A DNA stretch of 64,000 bases from JBKEDC01 sp047975205 (GCA_047975205.1 JBKEDC010000036.1:8307-72306); one strand, 5' to 3'. Positions 33,994-43,738 are shown, numbered from the stretch's first letter. Notes: generated by a model not told the origin, from the letters alone. A program made the numbers and translations.

Positions 33994-35274
33994 ATGGATA
34001 TATACATTAAAAAACTTGGTACATTTTTAATTTTAGTATTAGGAATATATGCGGTTGGTTTTGCACAACAAGATTCTGTGTCTGTTACCACGGAAATCCG
34101 AAAAAATGAAAAGAATCCAACTAAAGGAAGTGTTTACTTGACTCCGGTTCCGATTTTGGGTTTTAATCCTGCTTTTAATTTTATGTACGGCTTGGGTGGT
34201 ACTGCAAGTTGGTTTTTAGGTAACCCGAGTAATACTTCTATATCAAGTGCTGTTTTAGGTATTATATTTACTACGAAGCAACAGCAAATGATTTCTTTAC
34301 GTTCCACAACATATACCAATGAGAACAAATGGCAGATTATAGGTGACGTGCGCTATTTTGATACTTCGCAATCTACATGGGGTTTAGGAACTGGCTCGCA
34401 AAAAACTAAGCCAACATTTGGCGAGATAAATATTGGAGGGATAAACTATCAAGGGATTTCCACAGAAGACCCAATGGAATTTAAATTAATAAGAATTTAT
34501 GAAACCTTTTTACACAAAATAGGGGAATCGGGTGTATATGCTGGTGTTGGTGTTCATATCGATTTACATAGAAATATTAAAGATTTAGGAATGGAGGAGC
34601 ACAATGAAAATGTAGATACTCCTACGGCAATAACACCTTATTGGGCATATAGTAAAGTTAAAGACTTTAATTACAACCATAGTAGTACAGTTGGTATATC
34701 ATTGAATGCAGTATATGATACTCGAGATAACATCAATAATCCTTATGTAGGTAGATACGCAATGTTGAGTTTTCGTGTTAATCCGGAGATTATAGGTAGC
34801 GATAAAAATTCTACTCAATTGAATCTGGAATATAGAGATTATATCAACCTCACAGAAAATAATCATAATATACTAGCTCTATGGGGTATTGGAAACTTTA
34901 CCCTTTCGGGAGATTTACCTTATTTATGCTTACCGGCTATTGGTTGGGATTTATATGGTACATCAGGAGCTCCATATACGCAAGGTCGATTTAGAGGTGA
35001 GGATTTGATTTTTGCAGGTTTGGAATATCGAAAGCATATTTGGGGAACAAAATGGAACCCCCGATTAGTAGGTGCTATTGCTTTTTTAAATGCGACAACA
35101 GTTAGCGGTGGTGGAATTAATCATGCACGCTTATTTGATTATATTGCCCCCGGATATGGATTAGGTTTACGTATCAATTTTAGAAAGAAGGCTCGTACGA
35201 ATCTTGGTTTTGATTATGGTTGGGGAGCTTATGGGTCTAAAGGATTTTTTATCCGAATTAATGAAAACTTCTAA
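33994..35274 (+). CDS. Omp85/BamA-like outer-membrane surface-antigen protein
   Basis: A 426-residue outer-membrane barrel. The signal peptide ends VGFAQQ (about residue 25). There is no room for POTRA domains; nearly the whole mature chain looks like the surface-antigen (Omp85) barrel: YLTPVPILGFNPAFNFMYG, VGISLNAVYDTRDNINNPY, QGRFRGEDLIFAGLEYR and a C-terminal strand FGYDYGWGAYGSKGFFIRINENF-like ending in F. A TATTTTCG box lies immediately upstream of the ATG, too close to assign. Function unknown; POTRA-less Omp85 proteins of Bacteroidota have no settled role. Confidence 0.8.
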   Translation: MDIYIKKLGTFLILVLGIYAVGFAQQDSVSVTTEIRKNEKNPTKGSVYLTPVPILGFNPAFNFMYGLGGTASWFLGNPSNTSISSAVLGIIFTTKQQQMISLRSTTYTNENKWQIIGDVRYFDTSQSTWGLGTGSQKTKPTFGEINIGGINYQGISTEDPMEFKLIRIYETFLHKIGESGVYAGVGVHIDLHRNIKDLGMEEHNENVDTPTAITPYWAYSKVKDFNYNHSSTVGISLNAVYDTRDNINNPYVGRYAMLSFRVNPEIIGSDKNSTQLNLEYRDYINLTENNHNILALWGIGNFTLSGDLPYLCLPAIGWDLYGTSGAPYTQGRFRGEDLIFAGLEYRKHIWGTKWNPRLVGAIAFLNATTVSGGGINHARLFDYIAPGYGLGLRINFRKKARTNLGFDYGWGAYGSKGFFIRINENF

Positions 35275-35361
35275 TTTGTAGACTTATTCTTTTAATGAGT
35301 TAAATAGCTAAAAAAAAGAAGGTATAATAAATAAATCAGGATTGATTGTGGTAGTTTTTTT

Positions 35362-35369
35362 TAATTTTG
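35362..35369 (+). promoter_or_regulatory. -7 box of the DUF6913-dapA operon
   Basis: TAATTTTG matches TAnnTTTG with TTG about 17 bases upstream. It lies only 11 bases before the ATG at 35381, so the leader is very short. Confidence 0.5.
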
Positions 35370-35380
35370 TGTGATAGGCT

Positions 35381-35881
35381 ATGACAATAAAAGAAAAATT
35401 ACTAAATAATACTTGGTTAAAATCGGAACTTAAGAAAAAGAATCGATTGAAGAGTTTCGTGAATATCAATAATGCTGCTACCATTGGGCTTATTTGGCAA
35501 AATGAAGACATCGAAGCAACAACTTATTTAATTGAGTTATTGCAAAATCGAAATATTGTTATAGAGAAGCTATGTTTTGCAAACACTCCCGGAGAAATGG
35601 TTTTTTCAAAAAAAGACTTCAGCTTTTTTGGTAGGCCTAAGTCGGATATTGTAAAAGAATTTATAAATAAGCCGTTTGATATCCTCATTGATATAACAAA
35701 AGATTCTACTTTTGAAATAAAGGTTATCAGGGCATTGTCAAAAGCGAAATTTAAGGTTGGTAGTTCTGTTAGTGATTCAAATTATTTAGATTTAAATATT
35801 CAGATAAAAGGAGGAGCTAAGTCAATGTACTTAGTAGAGCAAATACTTTTTTATTTGGAAGCGATTAATAACGTAAAATAA
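35381..35881 (+). CDS. DUF6913 family protein (conserved hypothetical)
   Basis: A 166-residue soluble protein with no signal peptide. It resembles the small Bacteroidota family DUF6913 found next to dapA: an N-terminal basic helix (LKSELKKKNRLKSF), then alternating strands and helices (ATIGLIWQNEDI, IEKLCFANTP, FDILIDITKDSTFEIKVI, AKFKVGSSVSDSN). The fold looks like a small alpha/beta domain. dapA starts one base after its stop codon, so they are co-transcribed and probably co-translated. No function is known. Confidence 0.72.
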   Translation: MTIKEKLLNNTWLKSELKKKNRLKSFVNINNAATIGLIWQNEDIEATTYLIELLQNRNIVIEKLCFANTPGEMVFSKKDFSFFGRPKSDIVKEFINKPFDILIDITKDSTFEIKVIRALSKAKFKVGSSVSDSNYLDLNIQIKGGAKSMYLVEQILFYLEAINNVK

Positions 35882-35882
35882 T

Positions 35883-36773
35883 ATGACAAGATTGTTTGAG
35901 GGAGCTGGAGTAGCTTTGGTAACGCCGTTTCATGCGGATAATACAATTGATTTTGAAAGTTTAAATAACCTGATTAATTTCCAAATTGAAGCTGGGATTG
36001 ATTATGTTGTTGTGCTCGGCACAACTGCTGAGACTCCAACCCTCTCTGAAGAAGAGCAAGAACAAATTATAAGTTGCGTTAGACAGCAAGTAGATGGCAG
36101 AGTGCCAATTGTTTTAGGATTGGGGGGTAATAATCCAGACTCAGTTATATCGCGTATTCGTAAAATTGATTTTTCAGGAGTTGCTGCAATTCTGTCAGTA
36201 ACACCCTATTATAATAAACCTCAGCAAGCAGGATTAGTTGCGTATTATAAAACTATTGCAAAAGCTTCCCCTGTTCCTATCATATTATACAACGTGCCGG
36301 GAAGAACGGGAGTTAAATTATCTACTGATAGTGCAGTTCAGCTATCTTTGTCTTGTGAAAATATAGTAGGTATAAAAGAAGCTTCCGGAGATTTAAATCA
36401 AGTGACAGAGATTGTTAGGGATGCACCAAACAATTTTTCGGTAATATCAGGAGATGATGCGTTAACTTTGCCAGTTTTGTCAGTAGGTGGTTGTGGAGTG
36501 ATTTCAGTTATTGCTAACGCTTTCCCGGAAGAGATGACTAATATTGCTAGGTTGATAAGAGAACAAAAGTTGGAAGAGGCAAAACAACTACATTTGAAAT
36601 TAGCTCGAATGTGCAATTTAATATTTAAAGAAGGAAACCCAACGGGAATTAAAGCATTAATGAATCTAATGGGGTTATGCAGACCAAATTGCCGATTACC
36701 TTTGGTAGAGGCTAGCGATTCTTTAACTAATGAATTAAATGTTGAATTAGAGACATTGAGAAGAACAAAATAG
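35883..36773 (+). CDS. dapA: 4-hydroxy-tetrahydrodipicolinate synthase
   Basis: A 296-residue class I aldolase that condenses pyruvate with aspartate semialdehyde in lysine and diaminopimelate synthesis. The Schiff-base Lys165 is in VGIKEASGD, Tyr136 in ILYNVPGRTG, and the TTAETPTLS motif (Thr47-Thr48) is intact. It overlaps no other gene but follows DUF6913 by one base. No other lysine-pathway gene is present in the window. Confidence 0.97.
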   Translation: MTRLFEGAGVALVTPFHADNTIDFESLNNLINFQIEAGIDYVVVLGTTAETPTLSEEEQEQIISCVRQQVDGRVPIVLGLGGNNPDSVISRIRKIDFSGVAAILSVTPYYNKPQQAGLVAYYKTIAKASPVPIILYNVPGRTGVKLSTDSAVQLSLSCENIVGIKEASGDLNQVTEIVRDAPNNFSVISGDDALTLPVLSVGGCGVISVIANAFPEEMTNIARLIREQKLEEAKQLHLKLARMCNLIFKEGNPTGIKALMNLMGLCRPNCRLPLVEASDSLTNELNVELETLRRTK

Positions 36774-36875
36774 TTAGAATTAGCAGATTGGTAGTATGTA
36801 ATATCACTTCTTAAATCGGTAGGAAAATTTTTTCTAAATGGGTGTCAATATCTTGATATTTGATAGATTATCTCA

Positions 36876-38885
36876 TTATTCAGAATCAATCCTCTTTTGC
36901 AGTAAATACATTTTATCTCTAAGGCGGGCTGCTTCTATGAAGTCGAGTTCTTTTGCAGCTTTTTGCATCTCCTTCTTGATTCTTGTTATAGCTTTCTCTA
37001 AAGTAGGTTTATCCATCATATCTACAATCGGATCTGCAACCATATTTGAACCATCTGTTCCTTTGCTGTAAGATTTGTTGTCGCTTCGATATTCATAACC
37101 GATAATTTCTCGGGATGGTTTTATAATTGGCTGAGGTGTTTTGTTGTGCTCATCGTTGTATTCCATTTGCTTAGCACGACGATAGTTAGTAGAATCAATG
37201 GTGCGCTGCATAGAATCAGTAATTTTATCGGCATACATAATGACTTGTCCATTTATGTTTCTAGCTGCTCGACCTGCTGTCTGGGTTAAGGAACGCTCTG
37301 ACCGTAAGAACCCTTCTTTGTCAGCATCGATAATTGCCACTAATGACACTTCGGGAAGATCTAGTCCTTCTCGCAAAAGATTGATGCCGACTAGTACATT
37401 AAATATTCCTCTACGCAAATCTTCCATAATCTGGATACGCTCTAGCGTATCTATATCAGAGTGAATATAACGCGTTTTAATACCCATGTCAGATAGGTAT
37501 TTGCTCAGTTCTTCGGCCATTCGCTTGGTAAGAGTAGTTACGAGTACTCGTTCATCCGTTTTTATACGTAAATGGATTTCTTTCATCAAGTCATCAATCT
37601 GATTAGCAGAAGGACGAACTTCAATAATAGGATCAAGCAAACCGGTTGGACGAATAATTTGCTCCACGATAACCCCCTCTGATTTTTGTAGCTCGTAATC
37701 AGCCGGAGTAGCACTTACATATAAAACTTGATTGACGATGCTTTCGTACTCTTCGAATTTTAGAGGTCGATTATCAATAGCTGATGGCAAGCGAAAACCA
37801 TATTCTACGAGATTAATTTTGCGTGAATGGTCGCCTCCGTACATAGCTCGAATTTGAGGAACAGTAACATGACTTTCATCAATAATTGTGAGGTAATCAT
37901 CAGGGAAATAATCGAGTAGACAGAATGGACGACTACCGGCTTCCCTGCCATCGAAGTAACGTGAATAATTCTCTACTCCCGGACAATACCCAAGTTCGCG
38001 CATCATTTCTAAATCGAATTCCACGCGTTCTTGAATTCTTTTGGCTTCAAGAGGTTTACCCACTTCTTTAAAAAAATCCACTTGCTTCATTAAGTCATCT
38101 TGAATTTGGCGGATAGACATTTGCATTCGCTCTTTTGTCGTAACAAAAATATTAGCCGGATAAATTACAGCTGTTTCTAATTGTTCGATAATTTGCCCTT
38201 CTATCGGGTCGAAGCTATATACTTCTTCTATTTCATCGCCCCAAAAAACAATGCGGATAGCATAGTCGGCATAAGCTAGATATACATCAATTGTATCTCC
38301 TTTAACCCTAAAGTTTCCGCGATTAAATTCCACCTCATTCCTGGAATACAGAGCATCTACAAGCTTATATAAGAGCTGATTCCTACTAATGGTATCGCCT
38401 TGATTGACTTCGGTTACATTAGCGTGGAAATCTTCGGGATTACCAATACCATACAGACAAGAAACAGATGAAACTACAATAACATCACGTCTTCCGGAGA
38501 GCAAAGCCGAGGTAGCACTTAATCGGAGTTTCTCAATATCTTGATTAATAGACAAATCCTTTTCTATATAAGTGTCAGTCGTTGGAAGATAAGCTTCCGG
38601 TTGATAATAATCATAATATGAAACGAAATACTCTACGGCATTATTTGGGAAGAACTGCTTCATCTCACTATATAACTGAGCAGCCAGCGTTTTATTATGC
38701 GATAAGATTAGGGTGGGGCGTTGCACCTTTTCAATAACATTTGCCATGGTGAAAGTCTTACCCGATCCGGTAACCCCTTGTAGGGTTTGGAAACGAACCT
38801 CATTCTTTATGCCTGAGGCAATTTGTTTTATTGCCTCAGGCTGATCGCCCATAGGTTGATAAGGTGCAACGACTTTTAGTTCCAT
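36876..38885 (-). CDS. uvrB: Excinuclease ABC subunit B
   Basis: A 669-residue nucleotide-excision-repair helicase. Walker A LQGVTGSGKTFTMANVI (residues about 36-52), the beta-hairpin YFVSYYDYYQPEAYLP, DESH in TIIDESHVTVPQ, helicase motif VI QTAGRAARNINGQVI, and a C-terminal UVR motif (AAKELDFIEAARLRDKMYLL) that contacts UvrC are all present. Full length. It follows the EEP lipoprotein gene by three bases in a HAD-EEP-uvrB operon. Confidence 0.98.
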   Translation of the reverse strand: MELKVVAPYQPMGDQPEAIKQIASGIKNEVRFQTLQGVTGSGKTFTMANVIEKVQRPTLILSHNKTLAAQLYSEMKQFFPNNAVEYFVSYYDYYQPEAYLPTTDTYIEKDLSINQDIEKLRLSATSALLSGRRDVIVVSSVSCLYGIGNPEDFHANVTEVNQGDTISRNQLLYKLVDALYSRNEVEFNRGNFRVKGDTIDVYLAYADYAIRIVFWGDEIEEVYSFDPIEGQIIEQLETAVIYPANIFVTTKERMQMSIRQIQDDLMKQVDFFKEVGKPLEAKRIQERVEFDLEMMRELGYCPGVENYSRYFDGREAGSRPFCLLDYFPDDYLTIIDESHVTVPQIRAMYGGDHSRKINLVEYGFRLPSAIDNRPLKFEEYESIVNQVLYVSATPADYELQKSEGVIVEQIIRPTGLLDPIIEVRPSANQIDDLMKEIHLRIKTDERVLVTTLTKRMAEELSKYLSDMGIKTRYIHSDIDTLERIQIMEDLRRGIFNVLVGINLLREGLDLPEVSLVAIIDADKEGFLRSERSLTQTAGRAARNINGQVIMYADKITDSMQRTIDSTNYRRAKQMEYNDEHNKTPQPIIKPSREIIGYEYRSDNKSYSKGTDGSNMVADPIVDMMDKPTLEKAITRIKKEMQKAAKELDFIEAARLRDKMYLLQKRIDSE

Positions 38886-38888
38886 TGT

Positions 38889-39887
38889 TTATTGTTGTAA
38901 TGTAAAATAAACGGGGAAATGATCAGAAACACCTCCGTAATAGTTTGGTCCTCCGTAAGTTCTATTAGGCGACATATCTCCATTTTTCTTGCTGATATAT
39001 TCCATCCAAGGTTGATGAAAAATATGCCCAATATTGTCGCTCACTTTTAATCCATTGCTATCAAGCAATGATTTAGAAACAATCAGATTGTCAAGCATAT
39101 TCCAATTTCCTCGGAAGTTATAGGTTCCTTCATCTTTTAAATCGGCAGGAAGCATTAAATTAACTAACATGCTTTCCTCACTTGGTAGTTTTGCTCCAAG
39201 TGTTTCATAAATACTTTTGTTTTGGGGTTCATCATTCATATCTCCCATGACCACAATATTGGCATTCGGATTTGCAGCTAATACTTTATCGATAGATTCT
39301 TTTAACACATTAGCTGCAGCTATTCGGTGAGGTTCTGACTGTTCAGTTCCTCCAATTCTTGATGGCCAGTGATTTACATAAATGTGGAAATTTTCACCAC
39401 CAATTTTACCTTCCGCATGTAAGATGTCACGAGTAGCGAACCCGGGATTAACATGCAATGCTTCAGAATGAATTAATTTTAAGATTTTAGGATTGTACAG
39501 TAAAGCGACATCAATGCCACGTTTATCAGGACTCTCGTAATGAGCAATTGCATAGTTACCTTTTTTCAAGCTCGGCTGAGCAACTAAGTCTTCAAGTACT
39601 TTCTGATTTTCAATTTCTTCCAGCCCAATGATAGCAGGTAGGCTTTTTGTATTAACATTACTGATAACCTTGGCTAGATCACTTAGTTTTTGTTCATATC
39701 GTTTTTCAGTCCATTGTTTTTTACTTTCAGGAGTAAATTCTTCATCGATTTTTTTCGGATCATCAATTGTGTCAAAGAGATTTTCCACATTGTAATTCAT
39801 CACAATCAGGCTTTTGGGATTCAACTTGCTTTTACAAGAGACTAATGCTACTAAAGCAATTAAAAGTAATAAATTTATTCTTTTCAT
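38889..39887 (-). CDS. Endonuclease/exonuclease/phosphatase-family lipoprotein
   Basis: A 332-residue predicted lipoprotein (signal ALVALVSC, Cys18) with an EEP (DNase I-like) domain. The catalytic landmarks are VMNYNVENLFD (Asn metal ligand), IIGLEEIENQKVL (Glu), VNHWPSRIGG, VVMGDMNDEP (Asp-x-Asn) and the terminal GVSDHFPVYF (Asp-His). It may cleave nucleic acids or phosphodiesters outside the inner membrane; substrate unknown. Located between a HAD phosphatase gene and uvrB in one operon. Confidence 0.9.
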   Translation of the reverse strand: MKRINLLLLIALVALVSCKSKLNPKSLIVMNYNVENLFDTIDDPKKIDEEFTPESKKQWTEKRYEQKLSDLAKVISNVNTKSLPAIIGLEEIENQKVLEDLVAQPSLKKGNYAIAHYESPDKRGIDVALLYNPKILKLIHSEALHVNPGFATRDILHAEGKIGGENFHIYVNHWPSRIGGTEQSEPHRIAAANVLKESIDKVLAANPNANIVVMGDMNDEPQNKSIYETLGAKLPSEESMLVNLMLPADLKDEGTYNFRGNWNMLDNLIVSKSLLDSNGLKVSDNIGHIFHQPWMEYISKKNGDMSPNRTYGGPNYYGGVSDHFPVYFTLQQ

Positions 39888-39890
39888 ATT

Positions 39891-40496
39891 TTATTCTTTT
39901 CCAATGGTTACTTCATAATAATTTCTAACATCAATCCACTTCATGCCGCAAGCCTCAGCAGCTTGCATACCTAGAATTCCATCTTCAAACACCAAACAAT
40001 CTTTCGGTGCTATCTGCATAATTTCAGCACATTTCAAAAAAGTTTCAGGATGAGGTTTGTGTTTTTTTACATCTTCAGAAGTTACGATAGCATCGAAATA
40101 CGACATCATGTTACATTGTTTAAGCACACTTTCGGTGAGCGAACGCCAACCACCGGTTCCAACAGTCATAGGTATATTTCCATGAAAATGTTTCACCACA
40201 TCCAAAACGGGCTCAATAGGACAAACCATATGCATACTTTTTGCATATTCAGCCTCTTTTTTGTCTCCTACTGATTTAGCATCCATTCGAGTTCCGAAAC
40301 GAAGATTTAATTCCTCAATAGTTTCATAGACAGGGATACCCGCAAGTGTATCGAAAAGTTCAGTTGTAAAATTAATTCCATAAGGACTTACAGCATTTTT
40401 CCATGCTATGTAGTGAATAGGCATGGTATCACATAATGTGCCGTCGAAATCGAAAATGAAACCTTTTATTCCTTTAGGTATATCATTTAATAGCAT
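39891..40496 (-). CDS. HAD-superfamily sugar-phosphate phosphatase (beta-phosphoglucomutase-like)
   Basis: A 201-residue HAD hydrolase of subfamily IA. Motif I FIFDFDGTLCDTMP holds the nucleophile and acid Asp pair, the helical cap domain follows, motif II is VGTGGWR, motif III is KPHPETFLKCA and motif IV LVFEDGILGMQAA. The N-terminal part resembles YqaB and beta-phosphoglucomutase. It should remove phosphate from a small sugar phosphate; substrate uncertain. First gene of the HAD-EEP-uvrB operon. Confidence 0.9.
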   Translation of the reverse strand: MLLNDIPKGIKGFIFDFDGTLCDTMPIHYIAWKNAVSPYGINFTTELFDTLAGIPVYETIEELNLRFGTRMDAKSVGDKKEAEYAKSMHMVCPIEPVLDVVKHFHGNIPMTVGTGGWRSLTESVLKQCNMMSYFDAIVTSEDVKKHKPHPETFLKCAEIMQIAPKDCLVFEDGILGMQAAEACGMKWIDVRNYYEVTIGKE

Positions 40497-40520
40497 ACGA
40501 GTATTTTATAATATTTTCAG

Positions 40521-40528
40521 CAAAAATA
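40521..40528 (-). promoter_or_regulatory. -7 box of the HAD-EEP-uvrB operon
   Basis: TATTTTTG on the minus strand matches TAnnTTTG and lies 24 bases before the HAD gene's ATG. No -33 box seen. The rest of the 298-base gap up to 40794 holds only the divergent promoter. Confidence 0.5.
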
Positions 40529-40741
40529 AACAAATTGAGCTGACTAATTCTAGTTTTAAGTTTACAAAAAAAGAATATATTGAATTGGGTATATTAATTT
40601 TACTCTCATTTGGTATGTATAAAGAGTAACATCTTAACCTAATTGTTATCGTTCTCAATGAGAATTTGTTGAAGAATGTATAATTATGCATATTATTCGG
40701 ATGGAATGAACAGAATTTACGTAATCTTATACTATTTATGA

Positions 40742-40771
40742 TTTGAAATGAAGCATAAAATTGTAATTTTG
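40742..40771 (+). promoter_or_regulatory. Promoter of the small-membrane-protein/GlcNAc-kinase operon
   Basis: TTTG (40742-40745), 18-base spacer, TAATTTTG (40764-40771). Start codon 24 bases downstream of the -7 box. Confidence 0.65.
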
Positions 40772-40794
40772 CTTGATTCTTATAAATATAAAGA

Positions 40795-41190
40795 ATGGAT
40801 AAACAGTTTTTTTTACTCCTTACAAGTTTGGCTCAGTGGGGAATTTTTGTAGCTATAGTTTTGATTATCTACGGCAAAGTAGAGAATAAATCTTTGGTAA
40901 AAAGAATGGGGCAGGGCATGTTCGTCTTTTTGGGTATTTATGCATTGTGCATTTTAGTAAATGGAGTTATTGAAATTCCACCATATGTAGATATAGGAAA
41001 TGTTACGGCTGAAGCCAAAACTAAAGCATTAGTTTCTTTTATCGGCTTAGCAATGACAGGACTCATAGGAGCTATTTCTTTACTTTTCAGCCTAGTCAAT
41101 AAACATAAAATATCTCGAATAGCAACGATTATTTTATTAATATTTGGATTACTGTTGTTTTTTATGATCTATAATCTCCAAAAAATGTAG
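40795..41190 (+). CDS. Small four-helix membrane protein, unknown function
   Basis: A 131-residue hydrophobic protein with four predicted membrane helices (about residues 5-24, 40-58, 78-98 and 107-128). Short polar loops include GKVENKSLVKRMG and VNKHKISR. It is conserved-looking but I do not recognise a named family. It precedes the N-acetylglucosamine-kinase-like gene by two bases and shares its promoter. Confidence 0.75.
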   Translation: MDKQFFLLLTSLAQWGIFVAIVLIIYGKVENKSLVKRMGQGMFVFLGIYALCILVNGVIEIPPYVDIGNVTAEAKTKALVSFIGLAMTGLIGAISLLFSLVNKHKISRIATIILLIFGLLLFFMIYNLQKM

Positions 41191-41192
41191 TT

Positions 41193-42023
41193 ATGCGACT
41201 GATAGCAGATAGTGGTTCAACAAAAACGGATTGGGCAATCTTGAATGATGCTTTCGTAGTAACTGAATTTCAAACCTCGGGTATAAATCCGTTGTTCAGA
41301 GATACTGAAGATATTTTTAATGAATTAGATGCTGTGCTGAAATCGTACCGAGGGAAAATATCGGCCGTACATTTTTATGGAGCAGGTGTAGTTAGTTCGG
41401 AAAAGGCTGAAGTTGTGAGGAAAGCACTTCGCGAAATATTGGGTAATATTCCCATGGAAATAGAGTCTGATATATTAGGAGCTGCCAGAGCATTGAGTGG
41501 CGACTGTGCTTCGGTAGTTTGTATTTTGGGAACAGGTTCAAATGCATGCTTGTATGACGGTGAAAAATTAGCTTACCATATTCCTCCCATGGGATTTATT
41601 TTGGGAGATGAGGCAAGTGGTGCTGTGCTTGGAAAACAGCTCATAAGTGATTGTTTCAAGTTGGTGATGCCGAAAAATGTGAGAGAACTTTTCATTAATC
41701 AATATCAGTTAAATTTAACCAAAGTGATAGATAATGTATACCGAATGGATAGCCCTAATAGATATTTATCGCAATTCGCAAGGTTTTTGAGTGATTTCAA
41801 AAATGAATCATATTGTCAGGAAGTGTTGACTAGTCAGTTTGGAGCATTCATCGATCGGAATATTTTACAGCTTCCTGATGCCAAAGACTACACTATAAAC
41901 TTCGTAGGAACAGTGGCATCTTATTTTCAACAACAGCTAAAAACACAATTAGAAATTCGAGGATTAAAATTAGGAATTGTACTTAAAAGTCCGATTGACG
42001 GATTGAAGGTTTATTATTTATAA
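41193..42023 (+). CDS. N-acetylglucosamine kinase-like ATPase (BadF/BadG family)
   Basis: A 276-residue sugar kinase of the actin-like (ASKHA) fold. PHOSPHATE-1 motif is IADSGSTKTDWAIL (residues 3-16); CILGTGSNACLYDG is the PHOSPHATE-2 loop, and GFILGDEASGAVLGK follows. Length and motifs match the small Bacteroidota N-acetylglucosamine kinase-like group. It would phosphorylate an amino sugar, perhaps from peptidoglycan recycling. Its last ten bases overlap the end of the convergent M23 gene. Confidence 0.85.
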   Translation: MRLIADSGSTKTDWAILNDAFVVTEFQTSGINPLFRDTEDIFNELDAVLKSYRGKISAVHFYGAGVVSSEKAEVVRKALREILGNIPMEIESDILGAARALSGDCASVVCILGTGSNACLYDGEKLAYHIPPMGFILGDEASGAVLGKQLISDCFKLVMPKNVRELFINQYQLNLTKVIDNVYRMDSPNRYLSQFARFLSDFKNESYCQEVLTSQFGAFIDRNILQLPDAKDYTINFVGTVASYFQQQLKTQLEIRGLKLGIVLKSPIDGLKVYYL

Positions 42024-43738
42024 AAACTAGCCCGATAAATAGTCGTATTACCTAGCTCATCATTTACCTCAAGCTTTAAACTATGTTCCTTGTTCATGGT
42101 TAACCTATTTCCATCGAACACGTAAAATAATTTATTTAGCTTATATTCATATTCAAATAAAACCCATTTCCCATCAATTTCGCCACGCCAGCTTCTAATT
42201 CCTGACAAGTTATCGGAAACTTTGAAATTAATCTGTTTCTGATTATTCAAACTCATGTCATTATCTATACTTAATGCACGAATAGATGGAGAAATGCTGT
42301 CAATGCCTATGGCAAAATTACCTAATTGATTTGCTTCAGCTTCAACCCATCCGTTAATGAATATTCCGCCCAAGTAGCTTTCTATCTTATTGTTTTCATC
42401 TAAAGAAATAATACATGCTTTTTCTTGCAGGTGCTTCGGTAAATTTGTAGCTTTAATTTTCAGTTTGAAGCTATTGTGAGTCGGAATATATTCATTTCCG
42501 ATAGATATAATAGGAGAGAACGTATTTTTGCTTCCGGATCGTTCTGTACATGATAGCAATAGATTGGTATAGAAGGTACCTGCAGAGAATGACGCTTGAG
42601 CATTTGGAGTAGAACATTCATATGGATTTTTCCATAGAACATAATTATCATCATGTTGAATAGCTGTACATTCTTTTATATTTTCACCATGTATAATAAA
42701 GTTAAGTGTGCTGATATTACCGTGAACATCACTTATTCTGTAGCTGACAGATGTGGTATCCTTATCGTGAATCTCAAATGTTCCCTGTCTTTTTAAGATG
42801 CCGAAGTTATTCATTCTATTATTGGCTTCCACATAACTCTTTTGATAACGAATATGATGTTTTTTCTGATAGGCATAATCACAATAGCTATTGGCATATT
42901 TCGTATCTTCAAAGTCGAATTCATCCATACAAAAAGTATAGATAGGTTCATCATTTACCCTTAATATGTTTTCAAAAATTCCGCATCTATTGGTGCTGCC
43001 GTCTAAAAAATCTTGCATATACAATCCTAATCCGATAGTGCCATTTGCAGTTATATTATTGCCCGATTCTAGTTTATATTTTCCGTTGCCCCCCGTAACT
43101 TTAAATGGTTTTTGACAATGTTTTCCATTAACGGTCGCATTGGTAGAAAGCGGATATATCATTAGCCCCTTAATCCTAGGTGGCATATTATCTTTTATAT
43201 CAAAGTTAAACATTAATGGATTAACCGGATGTTCTGATTTAGTATCTCGAATCTCAAAATGTAGATGAGGCCCTCCGGAACCTCCGGTATTGCCGGAATA
43301 AGCAATGACGTCTCCCTGTTTAACATCAAACGTGCCTTTGGGAACTTGAATATCCACAGCAAAACTTTCTTTTTGATATTGTATGTTTCGAACATAGTTG
43401 GATATCAAATTGTTATAACGCCTCAAATGACCGTAAACGGTGGTGTATCCATTAGGATGATCAATATATAAAGCTAATCCATATCCGTAGGGAGAAACTT
43501 TAATTCTTGAAATGGTACCTGAGGCAGCGGCATGCACACTCAGCCCTTGCCTCCCTTGTGTTTTGATGTCAATGCCGGCATGGAAATGATTTCCCCTTAA
43601 CTCTCCAAAATTTCCGGCTAGAAATAAAGGAATTTTAAGGGGTGATTTGAAATAATCTTTATCGGCATCATTAATCTGATGATATGCAGAGGAAAAGTAA
43701 TGAAATAAAAGCAATGTAAGTAGCAAAATTGAGCGCAT
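42014..43738 (-). CDS. M23 family metallopeptidase (secreted)
   Basis: A 574-residue exported protein. The signal peptide is LLLTLLLFHYFSSAYH (start at the ATG at 43738; the longer frame adds 19 poor residues). The LytM/M23 domain lies near the N-terminus: HFHAGIDIKTQGRQGLSVH supplies the first His and Asp zinc ligands, and GGSGGPHLHFEIRD the HxH pair. The long C-terminal part is beta-rich with no family I recognise. It should cut peptidoglycan cross-links, or regulate an enzyme that does. Confidence 0.88.
   Translation of the reverse strand: MRSILLLTLLLFHYFSSAYHQINDADKDYFKSPLKIPLFLAGNFGELRGNHFHAGIDIKTQGRQGLSVHAAASGTISRIKVSPYGYGLALYIDHPNGYTTVYGHLRRYNNLISNYVRNIQYQKESFAVDIQVPKGTFDVKQGDVIAYSGNTGGSGGPHLHFEIRDTKSEHPVNPLMFNFDIKDNMPPRIKGLMIYPLSTNATVNGKHCQKPFKVTGGNGKYKLESGNNITANGTIGLGLYMQDFLDGSTNRCGIFENILRVNDEPIYTFCMDEFDFEDTKYANSYCDYAYQKKHHIRYQKSYVEANNRMNNFGILKRQGTFEIHDKDTTSVSYRISDVHGNISTLNFIIHGENIKECTAIQHDDNYVLWKNPYECSTPNAQASFSAGTFYTNLLLSCTERSGSKNTFSPIISIGNEYIPTHNSFKLKIKATNLPKHLQEKACIISLDENNKIESYLGGIFINGWVEAEANQLGNFAIGIDSISPSIRALSIDNDMSLNNQKQINFKVSDNLSGIRSWRGEIDGKWVLFEYEYKLNKLFYVFDGNRLTMNKEHSLKLEVNDELGNTTIYRASFYK

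Noticed and set aside
36848..36862. AATATC/GATATT hairpin between dapA and uvrB
   Set aside because: Six A/T-rich pairs with a two-base loop and no T-run; not a convincing terminator.
40423..40629. 68-residue plus-strand frame
   Set aside because: Mostly overlaps the HAD gene on the other strand and has no promoter or family match.
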